Positions 15,949 through 24,814 of a stretch of 64,000 bases of DNA are shown here, piece by piece. The translations under genes were made by a program, and so were the position numbers. How positions within the stretch are numbered: position 1 is the first letter of the stretch; the number at the start of each line of letters is the position of its first letter. Below the pieces are notes generated by a model, which searched no databases, was not told the DNA's origin, and worked only from the letters and a program-made list of their open reading frames with translations. The stretch is from Bradyrhizobium semiaridum. Lineage in GTDB: Bacteria > Pseudomonadota > Alphaproteobacteria > Rhizobiales > Xanthobacteraceae. The stretch spans positions 62,001 to 126,000 of the forward strand of contig NZ_JAGKJJ010000001.1 of NCBI RefSeq assembly GCF_020329505.1. Reading direction: 5' to 3'.

Positions 15949-16713
15949 TCAAGCCAAAGTCGCGGATGCCTTCGCGGTTGGAAGTTGATCCCACGTTCGC
16001 CCGTCCAACACCCGACCGGTTTGCTTCTTTTGCACTCCACCCCACTGCTTAAAATGGAAGGCGACGCCCGCGTCTACGCATTGATCCCGAATCGATCGCA
16101 CCCAATCCGGGTTCATCGGGCGCGCGGCTGGCCCGCTTTCGCCACCCGCAATAGCCCAGTCGATGCCTTCAAGATCGAGGTTCTCAAGCGGACCAAGCAA
16201 CGGTTCGAGGCTCAGGAACTTAATGAATGCCGGTGTCGAACGCAGATGGTCAATTCGATCGGTATACTCGCCGTTTTCAACGCTTACGCCCATCCAGACG
16301 TTATTCGGCCAGGGCAGCTGCTTCGCAACGCTAGCGAGCCGTTCTGCACGTTTGGTCAAAATTTGAAACGTGTGGTGTCGAGCACGTTGCATCACATCGA
16401 AAACTTTGCCGATGAACTCCAGCGGCACGTTCTCGTGGAACAAGTCCGACATCGAATTGACGAAGATAACTTTGGGGGTCTTCCATTTCAGCGGTATGTT
16501 CAAGGCAGCGTCGTCTAGAACGATCTTGCCGTTCCATTTGGCGCGTCCACCAGAAACGCGCGTTGTGCCCGCGTACTTTGGTTGTCCCATGGCCTCCAAT
16601 CGCCTAGCAAGTCGCATCGCATAGCAATTGGTGCAACCCGGTGACAGGATCGTGCACCCTGCCACCGGATTCCATGTCGCTTCTGTCCATTCGATTGGTG
16701 AGTTGGTGGCCAT
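15949..16713 (-). CDS. Phage Gp37/Gp68-family protein (DUF5131), three-Cys motif
   Basis: A 254-aa protein starting [20 protein letters not shown]. The three cysteines Cys20, Cys27 and Cys30 (C-x6-C-x2-C) follow the conserved [13 protein letters not shown] segment and resemble a radical-SAM-like iron-sulfur site with altered spacing. Downstream conserved blocks include [31 protein letters not shown] and [15 protein letters not shown], all typical of DUF5131. The biochemical role of the family is unresolved. It lies 10 bp after tcmP on the minus strand, the usual partner arrangement. Confidence 0.85.
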   Translation of the reverse strand: MATNSPIEWTEATWNPVAGCTILSPGCTNCYAMRLARRLEAMGQPKYAGTTRVSGGRAKWNGKIVLDDAALNIPLKWKTPKVIFVNSMSDLFHENVPLEFIGKVFDVMQRARHHTFQILTKRAERLASVAKQLPWPNNVWMGVSVENGEYTDRIDHLRSTPAFIKFLSLEPLLGPLENLDLEGIDWAIAGGESGPAARPMNPDWVRSIRDQCVDAGVAFHFKQWGGVQKKQTGRVLDGRTWDQLPTAKASATLA

Positions 16714-16723
16714 CGCAGCATTC

Positions 16724-17881
16724 CTACTTGAACGTAACCTTTACGTGGTCTGCGAAGGTGACCGAGCCCGCCCGTTTGGGTCGCTTCGCTGCTGGTGGAT
16801 CAGCTGTGATCACTCCTGCTGCCTCAAGTTGTCGAAGAGCCTCTTTGTAATTCTTGTCGGTGTACGGGGTATCAACGGAATGATTTTCGTAAATCTGGCG
16901 CATCGTTAAAGTCTTGCCTGAAAACACCTTGGGCAAATCCGCTAGTAGCTTGTCGAACGGTTGCAATAGCGAGAACAACAGAGGTGTGGAAGCGTCTGCC
17001 GGGGAGTAGGCGAAAGAAGCAACGCCCTGATCCTCAGTCGAGCTTTCGCCCGCCATAATCCCCTTCATGATTTCATAGCCTTTGAAGGCCTTCGATACGA
17101 AGATCAAACTATGCGACGTTCGCGCGCCACGCTTGAAACGAAACGGAAGCACGAATTTTCCGCCCATGCCTTTGATCGCCTGTGATAGCTCTTCAAGGAT
17201 TAGCGTCTCACGCGCATCCGGCGATTTTCCTTCGATCTTCTTTCGCAAATTGTCTGCACGTTCCACACCGAACAGCGCATCCATATGTTGTTTCACTTTA
17301 TCGTTCGATAGCCCGGCATTGATGCGTCCATAATTGAAGAAAAATACGCAGTCGCATCCCCAATCCTTGATAACGCCATTCACAATCTTCAGCGAAAGGC
17401 CCTTGTAACCAAACGGATCAACAAAGGTGAACGACGGAATTATGTTCCGTTCGGCAAAGAATTTCTCTGCGTCCGCTCCGACTTCGTTGCACTGAACGTC
17501 CGGTTTGAATTTCAGCTTCTCAATGCCCGGCAGCGCGTTGATTTCCTGCTGAAGATTTGAGGAGTGGTCCTTACTGGCGTCGTTGAACAACGTCACCAGC
17601 ATCGAACACATATCCTTGTCATTGATGGCGTGTTCTAAAACCAACAGCGGTGTCGAGGCTGCGCCATCTTTGTATCGGCCCGGTCCAGCATAGAGGTCGA
17701 TGTAAGCGATCTTTCCGCCGTGTTGCTTCGTCGTGGGAATAATTACTTTTGCCCACGCGTAGAAGTATTTCTGGATGATCCTCGCTTTGGTTTCCGATTG
17801 ATCGGTTCGTTCATCAAAAAATTTTGCACCTGCCAATGGAGTATTTCCTTGCACAGCTTCGAGTGGATTCGTTGCCAGCAT
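16724..17881 (-). CDS. tcmP: Three-Cys-motif partner protein
   Basis: A 385-aa protein whose features match Tcm[21 protein letters not shown] near the N-terminus, then [14 protein letters not shown], which resembles motif I of class I methyltransferases, then [13 protein letters not shown] and [12 protein letters not shown]. The C-terminal third looks like a winged helix ([14 protein letters not shown]). The family is known for occurring beside a three-Cys DUF5131 protein, as here. A nucleic-acid or base modification role is plausible from the methyltransferase-like motif but not established. It transcribes towards the other cargo genes, with its start 161 bp from attR. Confidence 0.85.
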   Translation of the reverse strand: MLATNPLEAVQGNTPLAGAKFFDERTDQSETKARIIQKYFYAWAKVIIPTTKQHGGKIAYIDLYAGPGRYKDGAASTPLLVLEHAINDKDMCSMLVTLFNDASKDHSSNLQQEINALPGIEKLKFKPDVQCNEVGADAEKFFAERNIIPSFTFVDPFGYKGLSLKIVNGVIKDWGCDCVFFFNYGRINAGLSNDKVKQHMDALFGVERADNLRKKIEGKSPDARETLILEELSQAIKGMGGKFVLPFRFKRGARTSHSLIFVSKAFKGYEIMKGIMAGESSTEDQGVASFAYSPADASTPLLFSLLQPFDKLLADLPKVFSGKTLTMRQIYENHSVDTPYTDKNYKEALRQLEAAGVITADPPAAKRPKRAGSVTFADHVKVTFK

Positions 17882-18042
17882 GCACGTTACTCCGCAGATT
17901 CGACACGCACTATATCGTTCGCTATTTGTTCCGTCTAGGTAGTTAGACCTTGGCTCCCCAAGCGCAAGCTACGGTGTTGGTTAGTAGCTTTTGGTGAGTA
18001 GAAACCACACGATATTGAAAATATTGGTTTTTTGGCCTTGAC

Positions 18043-18056
18043 TGGCGGAAGGGGTG
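18043..18056 (+). repeat. attR: 14-bp direct repeat within tRNA-Ser
   Basis: TGGCGGAAGGGGTG, identical to 5554-5567. On the minus strand it is the tRNA 3' end CACCCCTTCCGCCA, so insertion leaves the tRNA intact and places element DNA immediately downstream of it. Confidence 0.88.
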
Positions 18057-18132
18057 GGATTCGAACCCACGGTACCCTTGCGGGCACGCCGGTTTTCAAG
18101 ACCGGTGCCTTAAACCACTCGGCCACCCTTCC
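18043..18132 (-). tRNA. tRNA-Ser (anticodon UGA)
   Basis: 90-nt class II tRNA read on the minus strand: acceptor GGAAGGG pairs with CCCTTCC, anticodon loop CTTGAAA gives UGA, a variable arm GTGCCCGCAAGGGTAC is present, the T-arm contains GTTCGAATC, and CCA is encoded. A long variable arm with UGA fixes it as serine. Its 3' end is the insertion site of the element. Confidence 0.97.
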
Positions 18133-18276
18133 GACTTCACGTATGCCCGTCGCTTACCGTAGGCCGGCATGGAACGCAATGCGGGGACTGATCCGCCCCG
18201 CGGAAGTGGGTCTCGCCGCCGACGGTTCTTGGTGCCGAACGACACAACAAGCGCATCCGAGGAGCAACAGCCCGTC

Positions 18277-18915
18277 ATGACCATGGAGAACGACGCTCGT
18301 TTCTGGGACAGGTCGGCGCGGAGATACGCGGCACGTCCGGTTGCAGATCAAGCCGAATATGAGCGCACGCTCGAGCGGACCCACGCGCTTCTGAAGCCGA
18401 GCGACAAGGTGCTGGAGCTGGGCTGCGGCACAGGAACGACCGCACTTCGGCTGGCGGGCAGTGTCCAGAGTTATCTCGCGACGGACATCTCCGCGGCCAT
18501 GATCGCGATCGCCGAGGAGAAGCATGCCGCCGGCCCTGTCGCCGGCCTCGTCTTCCGCGCCGCGACGGCCGAAGCATTCCCGCCGGGTGCCGCGCCGTTC
18601 AGTGCTGTTCTCGGTTTCAACTATCTCCATCTGGTCCGCGATCTGCCCGGCACGCTGCGTTGCGTCCACGCCCTCCTTGCACCGCAGGGGCTGTTCATTT
18701 CCAAGACGCCCTGTGTCGGGGATATGAACCCTCTGATCCGGCTTGCCGTGCTCCCGGCAATGCGTGCGATCGGGAAGGCGCCCTATGCCGGTGTGTTTCG
18801 CGCAGCGGAGCTCAGCCAGCTTCTGTCAGCCGCAGGCTTCGATATTGTCGCCACGGAATGCCACGCAACGAAAGGCAACGACAACCGCCTCTACATCGTG
18901 GCCCGCAAGGGCTGA
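18277..18915 (+). CDS. Class I SAM-dependent methyltransferase
   Basis: A 212-aa protein starting MTMENDARFWDRSARRYAAR. Motif I is VLELGCGTGTTALRL, followed by ATDISAAMI (acidic end of strand 2) and an FSAVLGFNYLHLV block, as in the Methyltransf_11/25 families. GAGGAG 12 bases upstream supports ATG 18277; the frame is open to 18169 but that part overlaps the likely tRNA promoter. Substrate unknown; small-molecule methylation is most likely. It reads away from tRNA-Ser. Confidence 0.85.
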   Translation: MTMENDARFWDRSARRYAARPVADQAEYERTLERTHALLKPSDKVLELGCGTGTTALRLAGSVQSYLATDISAAMIAIAEEKHAAGPVAGLVFRAATAEAFPPGAAPFSAVLGFNYLHLVRDLPGTLRCVHALLAPQGLFISKTPCVGDMNPLIRLAVLPAMRAIGKAPYAGVFRAAELSQLLSAAGFDIVATECHATKGNDNRLYIVARKG

Positions 18916-19012
18916 CGGCAACGCACCCTGCCGTCCAGCCGATCGCTCGCCCGCAAGCAACCAAAGCTTAACGCTCGCTGCCGCAGCATGCGGCGGCTGG
19001 GAGGATTCGACG

Positions 19013-19180
19013 ATGCAGACATTCCGGATTTCGCTGAGCGATGGGACGCGGAAATTCCACACGGTGATTCAGGCGCCGGATTCCGCTTCCGCGCACATCA
19101 AGGCGACCTACTTCTTCGACACGTCGAAGTGGCGGATCCTCAGCGTGTCACTGACCGGGGCCAACGCGGTGGCGGCGTAA
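19013..19180 (+). CDS. Small conserved-looking protein (55 aa)
   Basis: Starts MQTFRISLSDGTRKFHTVIQ with a GGGAGGA ribosome-binding site. The predicted beta-alpha-beta content (TFRISLSDG, SAHIKATYFFD, WRILSVSLTG) suggests a compact soluble domain. No family recognised. It lies between the methyltransferase and a convergent kinase gene. Confidence 0.55.
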   Translation: MQTFRISLSDGTRKFHTVIQAPDSASAHIKATYFFDTSKWRILSVSLTGANAVAA

Positions 19181-19192
19181 TCGCGGCCCGTC

Positions 19193-20014
19193 TCAGCCCC
19201 CCATCAGGTCGAGCTCGGCAGCCGCTAGTTTTGCGATCGCAAGGTCGATCTCGGCCAGCGGATCGCCGTCGCCGAGAAACCACGTCGCCGACAGCCCGGT
19301 CCACGCGACGATCCATGACAGCAGGCGCCTGCGGTCGAGCTGCGAAGCCTCTACGACGACATCGAGACGGCGTGCAAAGCGGCCCGGTTCAGTCGCGACC
19401 GGACGTGTCGGGTCGGCAAGGTCGGGATTGGTGAAGATATTGGCAAAGTCGAAGCTGCGCTCGCCCACGAGGTGCTTTGGATCGATCGCGAGCCAGCCGC
19501 GGGCGCCGAAGTCGAGCACGTTGTCGTGGTGCAGATCGCCGTGCAGGACCACGATCTCGCGCTGGTCGCCAAGCAGGGCTTCCGCGATTTCAGCCGAGCG
19601 GCGCAGGATGCCACCATGGGATCTGGCAGCAGGCCAGAGCTCGCGAAACCACAGCTTGAGCGGCGTCAGGTCCGGCCGTGGCGTTGCCCTGGGGGCATGA
19701 AGGCGGGCGGCCGTCGCGCACAGGATCCTGCAGGCCTCGTCATCCCGCCCTGTCCGCGCCATCTCGCTGAGGGAGGCGCGCCCTGTGGCACGCTCCAGCA
19801 GCAGTGCGGCGCCGTCGCGGGCCAAAACGCGGGCCGCCCCCTCGCCGTCCCACCATGCCATCACGATGCCACCGAGGCGCTCGTCTTCCTCGGTGGACAC
19901 TTTCAGCATCGCCGCTTCGCCGTGGCGTCGGACCGGCAACAGCCGCGCGGCGTGCGTCACGATCGGCGTGCCGTCGGGGACGAGGCTCCAGGCAGAGAGA
20001 AAAGGCTCGAACAT
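19193..20014 (-). CDS. Aminoglycoside/hydroxyurea phosphotransferase family kinase
   Basis: A 273-aa protein (MFEPFLSAWSLVPDGTPIVT...) with the kinase catalytic loop LHGDLHHDNVL, the metal-binding AIDPKHL, and GERSFDFANI, as in APH(6)-type streptomycin kinases. The N-terminal half carries AAMLKVS with the likely ATP-binding Lys. Chromosomal homologues are common in rhizobia; whether it confers resistance here is unknown. The frame extends upstream to 20251, but those 79 residues are low quality and overlap the promoter region of the divergent small gene. Confidence 0.82.
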   Translation of the reverse strand: MFEPFLSAWSLVPDGTPIVTHAARLLPVRRHGEAAMLKVSTEEDERLGGIVMAWWDGEGAARVLARDGAALLLERATGRASLSEMARTGRDDEACRILCATAARLHAPRATPRPDLTPLKLWFRELWPAARSHGGILRRSAEIAEALLGDQREIVVLHGDLHHDNVLDFGARGWLAIDPKHLVGERSFDFANIFTNPDLADPTRPVATEPGRFARRLDVVVEASQLDRRRLLSWIVAWTGLSATWFLGDGDPLAEIDLAIAKLAAAELDLMGG

Positions 20015-20192
20015 CTGGCGCGGCGAGCTCGCGGGGTGTCCGGCTGATCTAGTCGTTGTCTGCGCATCGCACCATGCGCGATCTCGGCGCATCTGCAACG
20101 AACAATTCCCTCGCCTCGCGATGATGTTGGCTGATGACAGCCCCCACCCATCTGGCGTTAGAATGCCGCGCCGGTGGTACGGAGGTGTGGTG

Positions 20193-20450
20193 ATGCCGAG
20201 AAAGGGAATTACCGGACACGACGACTGGGTGGTCACCGAGGCGCTGGCCACGGCGCTGGTCGCGCTCGAGCAGCTTCCGTCGAAGCATCAGCCGCGCGCG
20301 CATATGGAAGACGTCCGCAAAATCCTGACCTCCAGATGTGAGGCCGGTGCCGTGACTCTGCATCTTGCGCAGGCCAAATGCAGGTTGTTCCCCGACCACG
20401 ATCCCCTGATCATCTACGAGGAATACGGCCTCAAGGACGGGCTGGGGTAG
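20193..20450 (+). CDS. Small protein of unknown function (85 aa)
   Basis: Starts MPRKGITGHDDWVVTEALAT behind GGAGGTG. Helical N-terminal part with PSKHQPRAHMEDVRKIL and a DPLIIYEEYGL end. No motif recognised and no membrane segment. The good ribosome-binding site and clean stop before the next convergent gene support it. Confidence 0.55.
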   Translation: MPRKGITGHDDWVVTEALATALVALEQLPSKHQPRAHMEDVRKILTSRCEAGAVTLHLAQAKCRLFPDHDPLIIYEEYGLKDGLG

Positions 20451-20519
20451 CCCGCCGGCTCCTTTGCATGGGGTTGTTTTTCGGTATTTTGGCCGCGCGC
20501 GCCTGCGGCGGGAGATTGG

Positions 20520-21863
20520 CTACTCGTGGCTGATGCGCCAGATCGTGCCGTTGCCGTCTTCCGAGACCAGCAGTGCGCCGTCGCGCGCCACGGTGACGCC
20601 GACCGGACGGCCCCAGACCTCATTGTCGCTAATGACAAAGCCGGTGACGAAGTCCTCGTACTCGCCGGTCGGGACGTCGTCCTTCAGCCTGATCCGCACG
20701 ACCTTGTAGCCGGTCCGCCTGGCGCGATTCCACGAGCCGTGCTCGGCCGCGAAGCCGTCGCCGCGATACTCCGGCGGAAAGTTGCTGCCGGTGTAGAAGG
20801 TCAGGCCGAGCGAGGCTGAATGGGCCTGCAGCAGCACGTCCGGGACCGTTACCTTGTCCTTCAGGTCGGGGCGCACGCCGACATGGGCCGGGTCTTCGTT
20901 GGCGCCGATGTAGAACCACGGCCAGCCATAGAACGCGCCTTCGCGAATTCGCGTCACATAGTCCGGCACCAGATTGTCGCCGCGGCCATCGCGCTCGTTG
21001 GTCGAGCACCATGGCGTCTCCGTTGCAGGCTGGATCGCCAGGCCGACGCAGTTGCGGATGCCGGTGGCGAACATCTTCTGGTTCTTGCCGTCGGGGTCGA
21101 AGGCCAGCACCGCGGCGCGGTCGGTTTCAGACCCCCAGGCGGCGCCGAGCGCGCGGTCGCGGCTCCACGCCTCGATGCCCTCCGGCGGCCGGCCAAGCCC
21201 CTCGCCCGCATTGCCCGCAGATCCGACCGACACCAGCATCCGCTTGTCGTCGGGCGTGAACACGATGTCGCGGGTGGAATGACCGTAGCTGCCCGGAAGC
21301 CGGGCGACTACCGTTTCCGGCTTGCCCGCGGCCTTGAGATCGCCGTTCCGATAGGCGAAGCGCACCACGCTGTCGGCATTGGCGATATAGAGCCATTGTG
21401 GATTGTCGCCGTTCGGGAAGAACGCAATCCCGAAGGGCCGGCTCAGGCCCGTTGCATAGACCTCGTTCGTTGCAGGCGTGGTGGCGCCCGCCGCACTGCG
21501 CAGCACGCGGATGCGGCCACCGCTTGTCTCGGCGACAAAGATATCGCCGTTCGGCGCGGCCCGGATGATCCTCGGCCCGCGCAGACCTTCGGCAAACAGC
21601 TCGATCTTGAATCCCGGCGGCACCTGCGGAACGGCCGATGCGGGCCTAGTCACGACGCGCGACGCATTGCTGCTGGACGGTGTCGCGCCGGGTTTCGGCA
21701 GATCCTGCGGCGTGATCAGCCTGACGGTGCCGGGCTTGTCGCGCCGCCAGTCGCCGAAGGCATCCGCGCCTTTCAGCACCGGCTCGGCGCCGGATCGCGT
21801 GCTGCTCATTGCAATCGCGATCGCGACGGACATGCTCGCGCCGACAACACTGGCTTTGGGCAT
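20520..21863 (-). CDS. PQQ-type glucose/sorbosone dehydrogenase family protein
   Basis: A 447-aa exported protein: signal peptide at 1-26, then a six-bladed beta-propeller with VPPGFKIELFAEGLRGPRII, DIFVAETSGGRIRVL, YGHSTRDIVFTPDD, FATGIRNCVGLA and FYGWPWFYIG. These match the soluble quinoprotein GSDH/sorbosone dehydrogenase family, which oxidises sugars in the periplasm using PQQ. No haem-binding CxxCH is present. Substrate is not determinable. It stands alone between the small gene at 20193 and the efflux operon. Confidence 0.85.
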   Translation of the reverse strand: MPKASVVGASMSVAIAIAMSSTRSGAEPVLKGADAFGDWRRDKPGTVRLITPQDLPKPGATPSSSNASRVVTRPASAVPQVPPGFKIELFAEGLRGPRIIRAAPNGDIFVAETSGGRIRVLRSAAGATTPATNEVYATGLSRPFGIAFFPNGDNPQWLYIANADSVVRFAYRNGDLKAAGKPETVVARLPGSYGHSTRDIVFTPDDKRMLVSVGSAGNAGEGLGRPPEGIEAWSRDRALGAAWGSETDRAAVLAFDPDGKNQKMFATGIRNCVGLAIQPATETPWCSTNERDGRGDNLVPDYVTRIREGAFYGWPWFYIGANEDPAHVGVRPDLKDKVTVPDVLLQAHSASLGLTFYTGSNFPPEYRGDGFAAEHGSWNRARRTGYKVVRIRLKDDVPTGEYEDFVTGFVISDNEVWGRPVGVTVARDGALLVSEDGNGTIWRISHE

Positions 21864-21964
21864 CGTTCTCCTCGCGCGATTTTCGGCGATGGTCCCTGCG
21901 TCAATAGCGTATCGTAAATCGGTAGCAAGCTTGCGTCACAATGTCGTCTGCTTCAACGTGGCAT

Positions 21965-23578
21965 TCAGTGTCCTTTCGGCGGTGCCGTCAGGTCGATCGG
22001 CCTGATGATCAAAGCCAGCGGAATCATCGCAAGACCGATCAGCGAGAGCATCCAGAATACGTCGATATAGGCGAGCAGATCGACCTGCCGCTGCAGGGTC
22101 TGTCCGACCCAGGCGATCGCCTGCGACGCGGCATCCGACGCGTTCGAGCCCTGGGCCTGGAAGTAGCGCGTCATGGTGTCGATGGTTTGCTGATAGCCGA
22201 GGTCTGAGGGCGCGGCGTGCTCGACCAGCCGGCTTTGATGGAATTGCTGGCGCTGGGCGAGCGCGGTCTGGGCCAGCGCAACACCGATCGATCCGCCGAT
22301 GTTGCGGGCGACGTTGATCAGCGCCGACGCCTGGTTGGTCCTGTCCGGCGGCACGCCGTCATAGGACGCGGTCGTGACCGGCAGGAACAGGAACGGAAGT
22401 CCCGCGGACAGGAAGATCCGAGCCGTCGCGGCGTAGCCATAGGTGATGTCACCGGTCAGCCCGGTCAGATGCCACATCGCATAGGCGACGATGACGCCGC
22501 CGATCGCAATCAGATATTTGGGCTGCACCCGGCCGACGAGTATGCCGACCACCGGCATCAGCACCAGCGTGACGATGCCGCCGGGCGATAGCGCGAGCCC
22601 CGCGAGCAGCGCGGTGTAGTTCAGTTCGGTCTGCAGCAGTTGCGGCAACAGCTGCGTCGACGAGATCAGCACGGCGCCGGTGCACAGCATCACCAGGAAG
22701 CACGATCCGAACTGGCGGCGTCCCAAAAGGCGGATGTCGACGATCGGGTCCTTGCGCGTCAGCTCCCACGGGATCAGCGCGATCAGACAGAACGCGGCGG
22801 CCAATGCAAAGCCGAGGATCATGTTGGAGCCGAACCAGTCCTTGCGCTGGCCCTCGTCGAGCACGAATTCGAGCGAGCCGAGTCCGACCGCAACCAGCAC
22901 GAACCCGACGTAGTCGACACGCAGGCCGTTGCTCAGCAGCTCCTTGCGCTCCGCTTCGGCGCCGGATGGCTCCTTCACCAGCGTGCCGACCAGGAACAGC
23001 GAGAGCAATCCCATCGGCACGTTGATCAGGAATATCCAGTGCCAGGTATAGGTGTCGGTGATCCAGCCGCCCAGTGTCGGACCGATCACGGGCGCGACCA
23101 CCACCGCGACGCCATAGATCGCAAAGGCCTGGCCGCGCTTCGCGGGCGGAAAGGAATCGGCCAAGATCGCCTGCTCGCTGGTTGCCATGCCGCCGCCGCC
23201 GAGACCCTGGATGATCCGGAACAGGACCAGGGCCTCCAGGCTCCAGGCAAATCCGCACAGCAGCGAGGCCGCTGCAAAGGTGGCGACGCAGATCATGTAG
23301 AAGCGCTTGCGGCCGATCACGGTCGAAAGCCAGCCCGAGATCGACAGCACGACGGCATTGGCGACCAGATAGCTCGTGATGATGTAAGTGCTCTCGTCGA
23401 TGCCGACGGCGAGCCCGCCGGCGATGTGGCGCAAGGCAACATTGGCGATCGTGGTGTCGAGCACCTCCATGAAGGTCGCGATCGAGACCACGAAGGCGAT
23501 CAGATAGGGATTGTGTCCGCCGGCGGCCGAACGCTCCGCCGACCACGACGCGCCCGCGCCCTCAGCGGCATCGCTCAT
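21965..23578 (-). CDS. emrB: DHA2-family MFS multidrug efflux transporter (EmrB type)
   Basis: A 537-aa inner-membrane transporter with about 14 hydrophobic segments. The start of TM1 (FVVSIATFMEVLDTTIANVA) carries the D(x)xxVNVA-like DHA2 signature, and GWLSTVIGRKRFY is the loop 2-3 motif A. It drives drug or fatty-acid export through a tripartite pump. Its start overlaps the stop of the membrane-fusion gene (ATGA), the normal EmrAB order. Confidence 0.92.
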   Translation of the reverse strand: MSDAAEGAGASWSAERSAAGGHNPYLIAFVVSIATFMEVLDTTIANVALRHIAGGLAVGIDESTYIITSYLVANAVVLSISGWLSTVIGRKRFYMICVATFAAASLLCGFAWSLEALVLFRIIQGLGGGGMATSEQAILADSFPPAKRGQAFAIYGVAVVVAPVIGPTLGGWITDTYTWHWIFLINVPMGLLSLFLVGTLVKEPSGAEAERKELLSNGLRVDYVGFVLVAVGLGSLEFVLDEGQRKDWFGSNMILGFALAAAFCLIALIPWELTRKDPIVDIRLLGRRQFGSCFLVMLCTGAVLISSTQLLPQLLQTELNYTALLAGLALSPGGIVTLVLMPVVGILVGRVQPKYLIAIGGVIVAYAMWHLTGLTGDITYGYAATARIFLSAGLPFLFLPVTTASYDGVPPDRTNQASALINVARNIGGSIGVALAQTALAQRQQFHQSRLVEHAAPSDLGYQQTIDTMTRYFQAQGSNASDAASQAIAWVGQTLQRQVDLLAYIDVFWMLSLIGLAMIPLALIIRPIDLTAPPKGH

Positions 23579-24732
23579 CGCACCCTGGTCCAGGGCACGA
23601 CCGACATGCCCGGTCCGACCGGCACGTCGTCCGGCCAGTTGTCGACCACGATCTTGACCGGCACGCGCTGCACCACCTTGACGAAATTGCCGGTCGCATT
23701 CTCCGCGGGCAACAGGCTGAACGCGGTGCCGGAGCCCGGCTGGACAGAGGCGACATGACCGGTGAGCTTGCGTGCCGGATAGGCGTCGATCCTGATCTCG
23801 ACCGGCTGGCCCGGACGCATATCCGTGAGCTGCGTCTCCTTGTAGTTGGCCGTGATCCAGACCTCGTCGGGAACGAACATCATCAGGCTCTGGGCCGGCG
23901 CGACGTAGGTGCCGACCGCGCCGCTCAGTTTGACGACGCGACCGGATTGCGCGGCGACCACGCGGGTGTATTGCAGGTTCAACTTGGCCTGATCGAGCTG
24001 CGCCTTCGCCTGCTCGCGCGATGCCTGACTGCTCTTGCGCTGCGCCTCCAGCGTCCTGACGCCGAGCTCGGCCGCGGTCACGGCGGTCTTGGCACGGATA
24101 CTGTTGGCTTGCTGCGCATCGAGATCGGAGCGCGTCTGCTGTTGCCGCTGCACCGTACCGGCGCCCTTCTCGACCAGGTTCTGCGCGCGCTCCGCCTCCT
24201 CCTGGGCAAACTTCAACTGGGCCGCGGCCTGCTGCGCCTGCGCCCTCGCCTGCTTGATCTGCTCCTGCTGGCTGTCGATCTGCGCCTCGACATTGGCGAT
24301 GTTGGCCTCGGCGGCCGCCAGCTGCGCGCTGGCCTGATCGATTGCGATCCTGTAATCGCGTTCGTCGATCTGCGCCAGCAGGTCGCCGGTATTGACATGC
24401 TGGTTGTCGGTGACGGGGACGTCGACGACATAGCCGCCGACCTTTGACGCCACCGCGAAGCTGCGCGCTGCCACGAACGCATCGTCGGTTGATTCATAGT
24501 GGCGGATGTTCAGCCACCAGGCCACGCCGCCGATCAGCGCGATCAGCAGCAGGCCCGCACCCGCGACGGCCAAGATCCAATGCTCGCGTAGCCGCGCGCG
24601 CAGCGAGGGCTTGTCGTCCGCGGCCTGCGTCGGTTTCGAACCCTTGTCCGGCGGGGATTTCTGTTCCGAAGTGTGCTCCGGCAGCCGCGGCTTCTCCACG
24701 GACGGCCCGCGCTCTCGGGCTTGGGTATCCAA
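23575..24732 (-). CDS. emrA: HlyD/EmrA-family membrane fusion protein
   Basis: A 385-aa periplasmic adaptor: cytoplasmic N-terminus, one TM (about 53-73, ILAVAGAGLLLIALIGGVAW), ESTDDAFV lipoyl-domain entry, a long coiled-coil hairpin (about 130-240, very Gln/Ala rich), then the barrel and a LPAENATGNFVKVVQRVPV segment typical of EmrA. The start is a TTG at 24732 with GAGGTG 8 bases upstream; no suitable ATG exists in frame. Partner of the MFS gene it overlaps. Confidence 0.9.
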   Translation of the reverse strand: MDTQARERGPSVEKPRLPEHTSEQKSPPDKGSKPTQAADDKPSLRARLREHWILAVAGAGLLLIALIGGVAWWLNIRHYESTDDAFVAARSFAVASKVGGYVVDVPVTDNQHVNTGDLLAQIDERDYRIAIDQASAQLAAAEANIANVEAQIDSQQEQIKQARAQAQQAAAQLKFAQEEAERAQNLVEKGAGTVQRQQQTRSDLDAQQANSIRAKTAVTAAELGVRTLEAQRKSSQASREQAKAQLDQAKLNLQYTRVVAAQSGRVVKLSGAVGTYVAPAQSLMMFVPDEVWITANYKETQLTDMRPGQPVEIRIDAYPARKLTGHVASVQPGSGTAFSLLPAENATGNFVKVVQRVPVKIVVDNWPDDVPVGPGMSVVPWTRVR

Positions 24733-24814
24733 GGCAGCACCTCAAACTCATGAACGGCGGCGATCGACCTCGTTAACCGGAAGGTCGGACGCTTGGTTCC
24801 TGCTGAGTGGGTGG

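Larger units (their letters stand above)
5554..18056. mobile_element. 12.5-kb tRNA-Ser integrative element (satellite-like genomic island)
   Basis: Bounded by perfect 14-bp repeats, the right one inside tRNA-Ser(UGA). Contents in order: tyrosine integrase, AlpA-like regulator, PrimPol/helicase-like protein with adjacent long inverted repeat, six small coupled genes of unknown function, a nuclease remnant, a two-gene membrane/TIR-like module, a 328-aa unknown, and the convergent TcmP/DUF5131 pair. Base composition is visibly more AT-rich than the flanks and codon use differs (frequent GAA, AAA and AAC). No capsid, portal, large terminase, tail, relaxase or T4SS gene is seen, so it is not a complete prophage or ICE. 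Integrase plus alpA plus primase resembles P4-type satellites, but homology to P4 itself is not claimed. The integrase sits at the end away from the tRNA. Confidence 0.88.

Noticed and set aside
5554..18056. Element considered as a complete prophage or conjugative element
   Set aside because: No capsid, portal, large terminase, tail, lysis, relaxase or secretion genes are present.
18169..18276. Upstream in-frame ATG of the methyltransferase gene
   Set aside because: It lies in the probable promoter area of tRNA-Ser, adds an Arg-rich stretch unlike the family, and lacks a ribosome-binding site.
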